Shown here piece after piece: positions 54,771-63,957 of a stretch of 64,000 nt of DNA. Location: the NCBI RefSeq assembly GCF_002998295.1, contig NZ_CP027226.1:1160001-1224000 (forward strand). Direction: 5' to 3'. The notes beneath the pieces were generated by a model. The model was given only the letters and a program-made list of their open reading frames with translations. It was not told where the DNA came from and ran no database searches. Every line of letters starts with the position of its first letter. The stretch's first letter is position 1. The DNA is from Fastidiosipila sanguinis. Its GTDB lineage: Bacteria; Bacillota; Clostridia; Saccharofermentanales; Fastidiosipilaceae. The position numbers and the translations under genes are program-made.

Positions 54771-55739
54771 CTAGAATAGTGAGTTTAAGAATTCAGCAAA
54801 TCCAGCAGGTTGGACTTCAACTAATGCAGCTAGAATATTGCTTACGAAAACTGCAAGAATTATTAATCCTAGAACTTTCCACTCACGAGATTTTTTGCCT
54901 TCAAATTCTTTGTTAAGAATATTATTTAGAAGTACTACATTAAATAAAACTGCAGCTGATGTTATCACGCCTGAAATTGTCATCATTGTAGCATTAAAGA
55001 AACTTCCAAAAATAATATTAAGTGTATAAGCAAATAATATTGGTAAAGTAGGTATAACTGCCGTATTAAATGCTTGATACCATGATTTAAGTGTTTTATT
55101 AGAACTTTGGGCAATGTAAATAACTAATACATTCACGAAATAGATCAAAGCTGAGATTAGCATAACAGCAAAGAATCTACCAATTACATAACCTGAATTT
55201 CTACCAGCACCAATTGAATTGAATAATCCTTTTAAAGCACCTATCAATGCAAATAGGCCTAAGAATACTGTCCAAGCAAATGGTTCTCTAGAATCTTTTG
55301 CCACTTCAGCAGCTGAGCTTGGTCTCTCTGATACGAAACTCTTGAACCATACTAAAGCTTCTTCGGTTAAAATTTTAAACTTGCTATCTTTGGCTTCAGA
55401 AACATGTTTCTCACCTTCATAAGCTGCGTAAGTATAAGGCACTTTACCTTGAGCATCTTCAGGATCTGCTTGAGTTTGACCATAATAACCATCTTGGTTA
55501 TATTCGTCTTGTTCAAAACCCTGAGGATTCAAGTAAGTAGGATTTTGCTCTTTTTGAATTCTTTCCGCTTCTGTTGCAGTCGCTTCATATGGCTCTCTTT
55601 GATATGCTTCAGATTGATAGTTTCTCTGATAATCCATATCATTGCTTTGAGAATTTTTGTTTTGATAATTATTCTGACGATCGTCTCTTGCAGGACCTCT
55701 ATAATCAGAATTGTAATCATTAGATTCGTGATTTAACAT
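54771..55739 (-). CDS. Membrane protein with Gln/Asn/Tyr-rich N-terminus, unknown function
   Basis: A 322-residue protein. Residues 1-110 are disordered in composition, dominated by Asn, Gln, Tyr, Asp and Glu. From about residue 155 on there are five hydrophobic helices (FAWTVFLGLFALIGALKG, VIGRFFAVMLISALIYFVNVLVIYI, VIPTLPILFAYTLNIIFG, MMTISGVITSAAVLFNVVLL, WKVLGLIILAVFVSNILAAL). The pattern resembles Yip1-like membrane domains often found with zinc-ribbon proteins, but no zinc ribbon is present. The start chosen has GGAGGGAG six bases upstream. It is monocistronic with its own terminator. Function unknown. Confidence 0.75.
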   Translation of the reverse strand: MLNHESNDYNSDYRGPARDDRQNNYQNKNSQSNDMDYQRNYQSEAYQREPYEATATEAERIQKEQNPTYLNPQGFEQDEYNQDGYYGQTQADPEDAQGKVPYTYAAYEGEKHVSEAKDSKFKILTEEALVWFKSFVSERPSSAAEVAKDSREPFAWTVFLGLFALIGALKGLFNSIGAGRNSGYVIGRFFAVMLISALIYFVNVLVIYIAQSSNKTLKSWYQAFNTAVIPTLPILFAYTLNIIFGSFFNATMMTISGVITSAAVLFNVVLLNNILNKEFEGKKSREWKVLGLIILAVFVSNILAALVEVQPAGFAEFLNSLF

Positions 55740-55943
55740 TGTTAACTCCCTCCAATACATTATTACAAACATTAATAGTTTTGTTACATTATATCAAATT
55801 CATGTATTATTACTAGCCAAATATGAACTCAAAGGGACTAGCATCTGGCTCAATCTATCCCTAAATAACTTTAAATATTGGCAAAACCTTTAATTATATT
55901 ATAAAATGATTAGGCTAAAAATAGATTTATTAGGGGAAAACTT

Positions 55944-56903
55944 ATGCGCAAATCAAAACTATTAAATATTGCTACATCATTACTTGCATTAGCATGTGTA
56001 AGTAGTTCATGCCAACGTGTTCTCCCACCTAATAGTCAAGGAAGTAATGTTCAAACTCCTGTTGAATCATCTAAGCAGGAGAACTTAGAATCAGAGAGCA
56101 CTCCAAGCTCATCTAATAATGAAAATGATTCCAAAGCAAGTCAGTCATCGAAAAGAGATGAAACTAATGTCTCTGATTCCGAAGATGATCCAGATAGTAA
56201 AACTACAACATCTTCTAAATCAATTGATACATCAGATTTATCAACTCAAGAAACTAAAAAAACTGATTCAACTTTAGAAAATACTTTAAACACAAAAAAA
56301 CTCACTCCTTCTGAAATAAAAAAACACAAAAATTCCGAAGATGATTCTTATAGTGAACGTTTAATAAACTCAATATTGGGTCTAGACAGGGATAAAAACA
56401 AGGATAAAGACGGAAGCATACATAAACCTCACAAAATCGGTGAGACTGCACACTTTGATGGAAGCGAAACGCTTTTCGACCCATTCAAATCTGAAGTTAA
56501 AATCCAAGAAATCTATAGAGGCAAATCAGCTTTAAAAATGATAAAAGATGCTAGTATCTTTAACCCTGAACCTGAAGAAGGTAAAGAATATATGGTGGCT
56601 CAAGTGCTAGTAAAAATAACAGCATCTAAGAATCAAGAAATTGTTGGGCTTAGCCCTAATTATTTCTCACTAGCTAATGGCAAAGATGGTAGGATGTATG
56701 GTGACGTAACTTTAATTCGTAACATCACCCCTGTTCTCTCTCCAATCGAAGAAGGAGAAACTTCAATCGGCTATATTTGTTTCTCAGTAGACAAAGATGA
56801 CCAAAACCCATACATAGTTTTCTTATCTAGAGCAAATGGTGGCATCTGGTTTCAGACTACAGAAGATAATATTACAGAAACTACTCCAATTTTAGGAAAG
56901 TAA
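55944..56903 (+). CDS. Lipoprotein with Ser/Asp-rich linker and a DUF4352-like domain
   Basis: A 319-residue predicted lipoprotein. The signal MRKSKLLNIATSLLALAC ends at Cys18 (or Cys23, VSSSC), then a Ser/Asp/Lys/Thr-rich spacer to about residue 165. The C-terminal ~150 residues are beta-rich and start IGETAHFDG; EEGKEYMVAQVLVKITA and ISPIEEGETSIGYICFSV resemble the DUF4352 (telokin-like) ligand domain of Gram-positive lipoproteins. The long spacer would carry the domain through the cell wall. Monocistronic; its partner is unknown. Confidence 0.78.
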   Translation: MRKSKLLNIATSLLALACVSSSCQRVLPPNSQGSNVQTPVESSKQENLESESTPSSSNNENDSKASQSSKRDETNVSDSEDDPDSKTTTSSKSIDTSDLSTQETKKTDSTLENTLNTKKLTPSEIKKHKNSEDDSYSERLINSILGLDRDKNKDKDGSIHKPHKIGETAHFDGSETLFDPFKSEVKIQEIYRGKSALKMIKDASIFNPEPEEGKEYMVAQVLVKITASKNQEIVGLSPNYFSLANGKDGRMYGDVTLIRNITPVLSPIEEGETSIGYICFSVDKDDQNPYIVFLSRANGGIWFQTTEDNITETTPILGK

Positions 56904-56931
56904 TTACAATAATTTATAACTTAAGCAAAAT

Positions 56932-56968
56932 AAAAGACTTTGATTGTTTTTCCAATCAAAGTCTTTTT
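56932..56968. terminator. Bidirectional terminator between the lipoprotein and proS
   Basis: AAAGACTTTGATTG pairs perfectly with CAATCAAAGTCTTT, followed by T on the plus strand and preceded by an A run (T run on minus). It serves both convergent genes. Confidence 0.88.
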
Positions 56969-57013
56969 ACATCTAATCAATAGATATTTCAACAAAATAA
57001 CTCTGTCAAAAAT

Positions 57014-58456
57014 CTAGTAAGCCTTACCCCAAATTAACATTGTCTCTGCAGCTTCTTTACAGTAAATACATTTATCTGAAAGTTTAACTTGCTCATTTTC
57101 AAATGGGATACAACGACTAGTTACAGTGGTTTCTTCTTTTATAGCTTCTTCACATTCAGTTTTTCCACACCACATCGCACGCATAAATCCTGGCTTATTA
57201 TCTGCTACATTTTTGAACTCATCATAGCTTGTAACATCATAGATTCTTGACTCTAAACGTTCTTTAGCAGTGTTGTAAAGGTTCTCTTGAATCTCATTCA
57301 GAAGACGTGTTACTTCACTATTTAAATTATTTAAATCAACTGTAATTTTCTCGCGAGTATCTCTACGAACAATAACACAAACATTATTTTCTATATCTCT
57401 TGGACCAATCTCAATTCTAAGAGGAATACCTTTCATTTCGTACTCACTGAACTTCCATCCTGGAGACTTATCTGTGTCATCAATAATTACACTGAAATCA
57501 TTTTCTAATTGTTCTTTAAGCTCATATGCTTTGTCCAAGACACCTTCTTTGTGTTGGGCAATAGGGATAACTACAAGTTGATTAGGAGCAATTCTAGGTG
57601 GCAATACCAGTCCAGAATCATCACTATGAACCATGATTAGACCACCAATCAATCTAGTACTAACACCCCATGAAGTTTGATGTGCATATTGTAGCTCGTT
57701 ATTTCTATCACTATATTGGATATTAAATGCTTCAGCAAACCCTGTACCGAAGTAATGACTTGTACCTGCTTGAAGTGCTTTACCATCATACATTTGTGCT
57801 TCCATTGTGTAGGTTTTTTCAGCACCAGCAAATTTCTCTTTGGCAGTTTTTTCACCTCTAATAACTGGAATCGCTAAGTAATCTTCCAAAAATTTGGTGT
57901 AAACATCCAGCATTAACAATGTTTCTTCCATTGCATCTGATTGAGTCTCATGAACGGTATGACCTTCTTGCCAGTAAAATTCTCTAGTTCTTAAGAATGG
58001 TCTAGTTGTTTTTTCCCAACGTACTACAGAAACCCATTGATTATATTTCTTAGGCAAATCTCTATAAGAGCGAACAATCTTGGAATAAAGTTCACAGAAT
58101 AAAACTTCTGAAGTCGGACGCACGGCTAGTTTTTCCTCTAGCTCATTAGCACCACCATGAGTGACCCAAGCTACTTCAGGGGCAAAACCTTCAACGTGTT
58201 CTTTCTCCTTTTGTAGCAAAGACTCAGGAATAAACATCGGCATTGCAACATTCTGGTGACCAGTTGCCTTAAATGCTTTATCTAAACCTTTTTGAATATT
58301 TTCCCAAATTGCAAAACCACCGGGTAACAAAATCATACAACCCTTTACACTTGAATAATCGGTTAATTCTGCACGTAGACAAATGTCTGTATACCATTGA
58401 GGAAAATCAACATCTCTTGATGTTATGCTTTCTACAAATTTCTTATCTTTTGACAT
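57014..58456 (-). CDS. proS: Prolyl-tRNA synthetase (archaeal/eukaryotic-like short form)
   Basis: Charges tRNA-Pro. At 480 residues it is the short type without the bacterial INS editing domain. Motifs: class II motif 1 region ([17 protein letters not shown]), [13 protein letters not shown], motif 2 [21 protein letters not shown], motif 3 [12 protein letters not shown]. The C-terminal zinc-binding domain ([10 protein letters not shown] ... [18 protein letters not shown]) is typical of this group. This form occurs in many Firmicutes and mycoplasmas. It is monocistronic; IS30 copy 2 lies about 100 bp upstream of its start. Confidence 0.95.
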   Translation of the reverse strand: MSKDKKFVESITSRDVDFPQWYTDICLRAELTDYSSVKGCMILLPGGFAIWENIQKGLDKAFKATGHQNVAMPMFIPESLLQKEKEHVEGFAPEVAWVTHGGANELEEKLAVRPTSEVLFCELYSKIVRSYRDLPKKYNQWVSVVRWEKTTRPFLRTREFYWQEGHTVHETQSDAMEETLLMLDVYTKFLEDYLAIPVIRGEKTAKEKFAGAEKTYTMEAQMYDGKALQAGTSHYFGTGFAEAFNIQYSDRNNELQYAHQTSWGVSTRLIGGLIMVHSDDSGLVLPPRIAPNQLVVIPIAQHKEGVLDKAYELKEQLENDFSVIIDDTDKSPGWKFSEYEMKGIPLRIEIGPRDIENNVCVIVRRDTREKITVDLNNLNSEVTRLLNEIQENLYNTAKERLESRIYDVTSYDEFKNVADNKPGFMRAMWCGKTECEEAIKEETTVTSRCIPFENEQVKLSDKCIYCKEAAETMLIWGKAY

Positions 58457-58557
58457 ATTCTTCTCCTATATAAATACTGAGCTATATTATAGCATTAAAA
58501 GGATTTTATTCAGAATTTTTATATAAAATTTCTATCATTAAGTTTCATTAATCTATG

Positions 58558-59796
58558 GGCGAGTTGTAAAATAAACTGAAATAATAAAGGCTCAAACAAT
58601 CCTGTACAATGTTAATTGGAAAAACGAAACAAAGGAGGATCGTATGAGCCAATTACATTATATCAGGAAAAGAGAAGCAGGTCAGCATTTAACAATAGAA
58701 GATAGAAAGCATCTAGAGTATTTATATAATGAGAATTTGAAGCGACCTAAAAAAGATAAATTAAATCAAAAAGAGTTAGCAAAGATATTAGGCTGGAGTG
58801 AAGCAACTCTATCTAGAGAACTAAAACGCGGTAAAGTCAAACAAAAGAATTCTATGCTAGAAGAATACACAGCATATTCCTCTGTAGTAGCTCAGAAAAC
58901 AGTAGAAAAAACTTGGAGTAATAAAGGACCATCTTTAAAGATTAGTAACGACCATATATTAGCCAAAATAATAGAAAACATGCTAATAGGAAAAGAGATG
59001 AATAGAATAAATAATCTTAAATTCTCTCCAGCAGCAATAACAATGTATTTTGACAGAGTTGGCTGGCCTACAGATAAAAGACTTTGTACTAGAACTATTT
59101 ACAACTATGTAGAAAAAGAAGTCTTCCTAGAAGTAACAATGAAAGACCTTCCACGTAAAGGAAATAAACCTAGACAAAGAAAACGCTATATAGAAAAGCG
59201 CTTATCTCCACCAGATAAGAAGAGAATAAACCATAGACCAAAAGCTATAGAAGAGCGTACAGAGACGGGGCACTGGGAGATGGATTGTATAGAGTCTAGT
59301 AAGGGAGATAGGACTTGTTTATTGACACTTGTAGATCGATGTACAAGAGAATGCATTATTTTAAAGATAAATACGCAAAGACAAGAATCTGTAGTAAAGA
59401 AGCTTAATGCTATAGAAAGAAAACTAGGAGCAAGAGCATTTAGAGAAAAGTTTAAGAGTATAACGGTAGATAATGGAGCAGAGTTTCAAGACTGGAAAAG
59501 CATGGAAAAATCTATACATAGTGAGAAATATAGAACTAGTGTTTATTATGCGCATGCATACTCATCTTGGGAGCGAGGAAGCAATGAAAATCTAAATGGA
59601 TTTATCCGATATTTTATTCCTAAAGGTACAAAACTAAAAGATATACCACAGAGAGAAATAAATAAATTAGAGGAATTTATTAATAGTTACCCAAGGAAAG
59701 TATTAGAAGGAAACAGTGCAAATAGTAAATATTTAGCCATAGCGTAAACAATTAACATTGTACAAAAAACAATTTCAGTTTATGTTGCACTTTACA
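58558..59796 (+). mobile_element. IS30-family insertion sequence, copy 2 (1239 bp)
   Basis: Same length, ends and gene as copy 1, in opposite orientation. It is flanked by a perfect 15-bp direct repeat TTTCATTAATCTATG at 58543-58557 and 59797-59811; the bases next to it differ, so the boundary is exact. The two target sites share TTAAT(A/C)TA at their centre. It sits between proS and the tRNA-Leu promoter, ending 26 bp before its -35 box. Confidence 0.95.
58644..59747 (+). CDS. IS30-family transposase, copy 2
   Basis: Intact 367-residue transposase, identical to copy 1 except at four positions (Gln for Lys, Cys for Phe, Ala for Ser and His for Tyr; see copy 1). HTH and DDE motifs are unchanged, so it should be active if expressed. 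AAAGGAGG precedes the ATG. Confidence 0.97.
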   Translation: MSQLHYIRKREAGQHLTIEDRKHLEYLYNENLKRPKKDKLNQKELAKILGWSEATLSRELKRGKVKQKNSMLEEYTAYSSVVAQKTVEKTWSNKGPSLKISNDHILAKIIENMLIGKEMNRINNLKFSPAAITMYFDRVGWPTDKRLCTRTIYNYVEKEVFLEVTMKDLPRKGNKPRQRKRYIEKRLSPPDKKRINHRPKAIEERTETGHWEMDCIESSKGDRTCLLTLVDRCTRECIILKINTQRQESVVKKLNAIERKLGARAFREKFKSITVDNGAEFQDWKSMEKSIHSEKYRTSVYYAHAYSSWERGSNENLNGFIRYFIPKGTKLKDIPQREINKLEEFINSYPRKVLEGNSANSKYLAIA

Positions 59797-59822
59797 TTTC
59801 ATTAATCTATGGACTAATCCTC

Positions 59823-59851
59823 TTGCTTTATCTAATTTTAACGTATATAAT
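59823..59851 (+). promoter_or_regulatory. Promoter of tRNA-Leu
   Basis: TTGCTT and TATAAT with a 17-bp spacer lie 24 bp before the tRNA. Confidence 0.8.
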
Positions 59852-59875
59852 CTTATTCACTACGCAAAGCTATTC

Positions 59876-59962
59876 GCGACCATGGCGGAATTGGCAGACG
59901 CGTAACGTTGAGGTCGTTATGAAGTAAAATTCGTGCAGGTTCAAGTCCTGTTGGTCGCACCA
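59876..59962 (+). tRNA. tRNA-Leu (anticodon GAG)
   Basis: 87-nt type II tRNA: acceptor GCGACCA/TGGTCGC, anticodon stem TAACG/CGTTA around loop TTGAGGT, a long variable arm GAAG...TTC, T loop GGTTCAAGTCC, and encoded CCA. The GAG anticodon reads CUC/CUU leucine codons. Confidence 0.96.
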
Positions 59963-59967
59963 GTTTT

Positions 59968-60010
59968 AACACTTTCCTTGATAACTTTTTATCATAGGGA
60001 AGTGTTTTTT
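59968..60010 (+). terminator. Terminator after tRNA-Leu
   Basis: AACACTT(T)CC(T)TGATA pairs with TATCA..GGGAAGTGTT and is followed by a T-rich run. The remaining ~160 bp up to the next gene look empty. Confidence 0.75.
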
Positions 60011-60172
60011 ATTTACCAGTGGATATTTAGGTTAAAAGATTTTTAAAATCACGTAGATTTTCAAGTTATCTAGCGGATTATCAAATATATTTTTAATATC
60101 TAAAACAATATCCAAAACATTATAAATAAAATACTTTCATACTACTTTTAATACTTGTCCTGTAACAAAAAA

Positions 60173-61954
60173 CTAAACCATTGCTGACGAAGCCAAGAGC
60201 AGTAACAATGCTAAAATAAATTTCCAATCTACTAGAGACATTTCATCTTGAAGTTCAATAGAATCATCTGAATTGGCTTCTTCATTTTCTTTATCAACCC
60301 TACTATCTGCGTAGGCACTAAAGCTAGCTTTAAATATTGGTATCAATAATACAATAGCAACTACTGCTAAAATCAAACTTATATAAAATTTACTGCGTCC
60401 ATCAATACTCTTTAGATCTATGGCCGAAGTAAATAGTGGTAAGAAATATTGCATTACTAATAGTGAAGTCAAAATAGAAATACGCAATACTATAGATATA
60501 GTAAGATTATCTGCAGCTTCTTTCACGTATGATAAAACTAGAGCAATTCCCAAATAAACTATGACAAACATTATATTCTTAAAGAATAAACTTGATGCTG
60601 TTGCTGTTAATAGCATAGAAAGATGTAATCGCTCTTGATTTTTCAAACTTGTCTGTAAAACACCTCTAAACATGAACTCTTCTACTATTGCTGGAACAAA
60701 CACCAAAACTACAAGCATTAGAACAAATCCTAGAATAGATGGTGACTCATTTATGGCAAAATGGTTTCTGAAAGTTACATTAACTCCCACCTTGTCTAAC
60801 ACAAAAATCATTAAATTATGTAGGCCAGTAATCGCTAAAGCTAATGGTATACCCATCAAAGCTGTTAAAACATAAGCGATTGAGTTTTGCTTAGTCTTAC
60901 CAAAAACCTCTTCTTGCTTGAGAGAGAATCTTTTAAAAATAATTGCACTTGGAATTAACATAGCCAGTAAGAAAGTCAATAAATCTTTGAAGAATACTCC
61001 GTTTAGAGTGTATCTACTTAAATTTAAAGATTCTACTGGTATCTTTGCCCACGCTATATTAATTACTATAGCTATAATTGTAGCAATCAAAATCAAATAA
61101 CCTGCAGCTTTGCGTTTTTGTATTTTTTCTTTTTGAGTCGTGCTTAAGTTAGCTTCAAATTTAGCTTTCTCTGCTTTCCTATTTTCCCAATTATTCTTAA
61201 CCTTCTCAAAAAAATTTTTACTACTACCACTAACTTTTTCAATAGCTGATTTAGTCGATGCTTTAATATCAATTTTCCTGTCTTCATCTAAAACTTTCTC
61301 AGCATGAGATTCTGTAATATCACTTGTTTCATCTTGCAAAGACTCATCAACTTTAGCAGTTTCATGATTGTCATTCTGCTTAGCATTTTGCTCGTCCATT
61401 TCGTCCAACTCCCCAGTTGAACTTTCACCTGAAAATTTTTCAGAATCATCTAAACCAACTTCAGGTTCTTGCTCAGTGAATTCTTCATCTTCAGCATTAT
61501 TATCAAGTTTTTTATCCTCAGTTTTATTTTCTGAGTCCAAACTCTCATTAACTAGATCATTTTCTTTTGAATTAGAACTGTTATCCTCTTCAGAATGAGC
61601 GTCAACTCTACTAATATTTATTTTTTCTACAACATCATTTATCTCTTCTGCGTTAAGAGTTGAGTCATCTTGTTCTTGATCATCTTGCGCTTGATCGCCT
61701 TGGTCCTCATTCACAGTTTCTAAAAGGTCTTCATTATCAACTTCTACTGTAACTTCCTGTTCTCCACTGAAAATATTATCTGAATCTTGTGCTTGTTCAA
61801 TTAATTCATCAGTCTCAACTAATCCTGTTGATAATTGTAAAGGCTCAACTTTGATCTCGAAACCATTTTCAGGCACCTTGTATGTATCCTTTTTGGCTTC
61901 GTTTTGATTATTCAAGTTATTATTTTGTTTCCTGTTTTTTCTATTACTTTTCAT
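60173..61954 (-). CDS. CPBP-like membrane protein with a long acidic N-terminus, probably catalytically impaired
   Basis: A 593-residue protein. Residues 1-~230 are strongly acidic, rich in Glu, Asp, Asn and Ser, and likely disordered. A short basic/coiled segment follows (KSAIEKVSGSSKNFFEKVKNNWENRKAEKAKF), then about eight membrane helices. The CPBP motif 1 is present (PAIVEEFMFRGVLQTSL), but the histidines of the next motifs are not found: the second motif position reads SSLFFKN, the last VLRISI. This may be a non-catalytic member. GGCC before the ATG gives a poor ribosome-binding site. It stands alone; no terminator is visible. Confidence 0.8.
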   Translation of the reverse strand: MKSNRKNRKQNNNLNNQNEAKKDTYKVPENGFEIKVEPLQLSTGLVETDELIEQAQDSDNIFSGEQEVTVEVDNEDLLETVNEDQGDQAQDDQEQDDSTLNAEEINDVVEKINISRVDAHSEEDNSSNSKENDLVNESLDSENKTEDKKLDNNAEDEEFTEQEPEVGLDDSEKFSGESSTGELDEMDEQNAKQNDNHETAKVDESLQDETSDITESHAEKVLDEDRKIDIKASTKSAIEKVSGSSKNFFEKVKNNWENRKAEKAKFEANLSTTQKEKIQKRKAAGYLILIATIIAIVINIAWAKIPVESLNLSRYTLNGVFFKDLLTFLLAMLIPSAIIFKRFSLKQEEVFGKTKQNSIAYVLTALMGIPLALAITGLHNLMIFVLDKVGVNVTFRNHFAINESPSILGFVLMLVVLVFVPAIVEEFMFRGVLQTSLKNQERLHLSMLLTATASSLFFKNIMFVIVYLGIALVLSYVKEAADNLTISIVLRISILTSLLVMQYFLPLFTSAIDLKSIDGRSKFYISLILAVVAIVLLIPIFKASFSAYADSRVDKENEEANSDDSIELQDEMSLVDWKFILALLLLLASSAMV

Positions 61955-62033
61955 CTCATTGGCCTTTCATAATATTATAAAGATTATAGCAATTCTGAGA
62001 AAAAAGCTCTACATTTAAGATTTTATTATAAAA

Positions 62034-62061
62034 AATATGGTCTGCACATGCAGACCATATT
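62034..62061 (-). terminator. Terminator after the sugar ABC permeases
   Basis: AATATGGTCTGC pairs perfectly with GCAGACCATATT around a 4-nt loop; T runs follow on both strands. It closes the permease operon. Confidence 0.88.
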
Positions 62062-62086
62062 CTTTGTTTTTTATTTATAATTTCTT

Positions 62087-62959
62087 TTATCCTTTAACCG
62101 CACCCGCAACTACACCTGAAATAATGTATCTTTGTAAGAATATAAATACTAATGTCAATGGCAATACTGATAGTACTAGCATTGGGAACATACTATTCCA
62201 GTCAACTGAGAACTGACCAATATTTTTTGACAATTGTTGTAATAGAACATATTTCTTATCTTCCATTAGGAATAGCAGTGGATTCAAGAAGTCGTTCCAT
62301 GCACCTAACATAACAATAATAGACATTGTTGCTATTACAGGTTTCATAAGTGGTAGAACTATCTGGAAGAATATACCTAATACTCCTGCACCATCTATCC
62401 TAGCAGCTTCCTCAATCTCAATTGGCACTGAAGAAGAAATAAATGATTTCATCATAAAGATACTTGAGATTAAACTTCCTGATGCATTTACTAATATAAC
62501 TGCCCAAGGTGTATTAACTAGCTTCAAATCACTCATTAATTTAAATAGACTAGATAGACCCATTTGGAAAGGAATCATCATACCACTTACAAACAACATG
62601 AATATAAATGAATTCAACTTACTTCTGTGGCGTGCTAATGCATAAGATGCCATACTTGCTGCAGATATATTAATTAATACTGTCATACCTGCGATAAACA
62701 TTGTATTTTTCAAAGCATTAAAGTAATTCATTTTTTCTAATGCTTCTCCGTAAGAGGAGAAATTCCAGCTTGTAGGTAAGGCCATTGGATGCAAGGCTGC
62801 TTCTTCAGGGGTTTTAAAGGTGGTTATAACTAGATAGTATACTGGTACCATAAATACAATAAATAGTGCTATCAATAATATTGTCACTCCTATATATCTA
62901 CGGTTGCCTTTTTTGAAAATAAATTTAAAGTTTGATACAAATTCTCTCATCTCTAGCAC
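62087..62959 (-). CDS. Carbohydrate ABC transporter permease (MalG-type)
   Basis: Inner-membrane subunit of a sugar importer. The 290 residues have about six helices and the ATPase-contact EAA motif EEAARIDGAGVLGIFFQIVLPLMKPV. The N-terminal YLVITTFKTPEEA and C-terminal RYIISGVVAGAVKG are typical of MalG/CUT1 proteins. It lies 6 nt after the MalF-type gene. Substrate cannot be told; the binding protein is outside the window. Confidence 0.93.
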   Translation of the reverse strand: MLEMREFVSNFKFIFKKGNRRYIGVTILLIALFIVFMVPVYYLVITTFKTPEEAALHPMALPTSWNFSSYGEALEKMNYFNALKNTMFIAGMTVLINISAASMASYALARHRSKLNSFIFMLFVSGMMIPFQMGLSSLFKLMSDLKLVNTPWAVILVNASGSLISSIFMMKSFISSSVPIEIEEAARIDGAGVLGIFFQIVLPLMKPVIATMSIIVMLGAWNDFLNPLLFLMEDKKYVLLQQLSKNIGQFSVDWNSMFPMLVLSVLPLTLVFIFLQRYIISGVVAGAVKG

Positions 62960-62965
62960 CTCTTC

Positions 62966-63901
62966 CTAACTAACCTTGTTTTCCCAAACTTTTAGTAATC
63001 TAAGTAAGATCATGCTAATGAATAAAACTACTGCAAAAAATACAACACCAAATGCTGATGCTAAAGCATAGTCTCCTCTTCCTGATGTTATCTTTAGCAT
63101 GGTACTCATAATTGTCTCAGTTGAGTATCCCGGTCCACCATTTGTCATAGAATAGACAATATCAAATACTTTCAAACCACCAACAAGTGAGCTAATCCCT
63201 ACAACTGTTACACCTGGATATAAGAGTGGCAAAGTAATTCTGAAGAATATGTCAAAGCCACTTGCACCATCAACTCTAGCTGCTTCTATCATATCTGATG
63301 GAATAGTTTGTAAGTTCGCTAGATAGATAACCATTGCCCAACCAGTCCATTGCCAAACTTGTGAGAATATAATTGTATTCAGGGCATTATTTGTACTAAA
63401 GAAGGCAATACCCTCATGTCCTAAATTCTGCAAAAACATGTTGACAGGACCACTTTTACCGAACAAAAACTTGAACAAAAATCCTACAACCATTGGGCTG
63501 AACATTGCTGGTAAGAACCATCCTGCTCTCATGAAATTTCTTCCTGGAATTTTATTATTCAATAATACTGCTAGTGGTATAGCTATCAGTGATTGGAAAA
63601 ATGTCATTCCCAATGCATACCAGATTGAGTTCAGCAAAGCTGTTTTAATAACAGATGTTTCAAACACTCTAATGTAATTAGTTATTCCATTAAAACCGTA
63701 ATCCTTTAAGTTATAAATATTGTAATCCGTGACACTATATAGAAACGTTGCTATGAAAGGAACACCGCAGAATAATATGTATAGGACCAAAGCTGGAAGA
63801 ATTAGAATTTCATACTGCAGGGCTATTTTTAATTTTTGTTTCCTCCTGTGTTTATTTACATCTGGATTACTTTTCTTTTTACTATTACTGGTTTTAGGCA
63901 T
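62966..63901 (-). CDS. Carbohydrate ABC transporter permease (MalF/UgpA-type)
   Basis: Partner permease of 311 residues: a Lys-rich start, six hydrophobic helices and the EAA loop IEAARVDGASGFDIFFRITLPLLYPG. GAGAGGA lies 6 nt before the chosen ATG; an earlier in-frame TTG would include it. The two permeases form the end of a CUT1 sugar importer operon whose upstream genes lie beyond the right edge. Confidence 0.92.
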   Translation of the reverse strand: MPKTSNSKKKSNPDVNKHRRKQKLKIALQYEILILPALVLYILFCGVPFIATFLYSVTDYNIYNLKDYGFNGITNYIRVFETSVIKTALLNSIWYALGMTFFQSLIAIPLAVLLNNKIPGRNFMRAGWFLPAMFSPMVVGFLFKFLFGKSGPVNMFLQNLGHEGIAFFSTNNALNTIIFSQVWQWTGWAMVIYLANLQTIPSDMIEAARVDGASGFDIFFRITLPLLYPGVTVVGISSLVGGLKVFDIVYSMTNGGPGYSTETIMSTMLKITSGRGDYALASAFGVVFFAVVLFISMILLRLLKVWENKVS

Positions 63902-63933
63902 ATTATTTCCTCTCAATTCTATTTATAAACAAA

Positions 63934-63957
63934 TTGGCGGAGCTAAGACCCCGCCAA
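63934..63957 (-). terminator. Intercistronic hairpin before the permease genes
   Basis: TTGGCGG pairs with CCGCCAA around a 10-nt loop. On the minus strand TTTGTTTATAA follows, a weak T run; on the plus strand T7 follows. Such hairpins often follow the solute-binding-protein gene and lower expression of the permeases. Stop codons occur in all minus-strand frames just upstream (63971-63997), so the preceding gene probably ends there, but its frame cannot be determined. Confidence 0.6.

Noticed and set aside
55404-55736. 110-codon plus-strand frame opposite the Gln/Asn-rich tail
   Set aside because: Antisense shadow of a low-complexity coding stretch; no ribosome-binding site, and its sequence is hydrophobic only because the complement of Asn/Gln/Tyr codons encodes Ile/Leu/Val.
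45551-59796. Composite transposon carrying 11.8 kb of genes
   Set aside because: Each IS copy has its own, different 15-bp duplication, so they inserted separately; the enclosed genes are housekeeping in normal operons.
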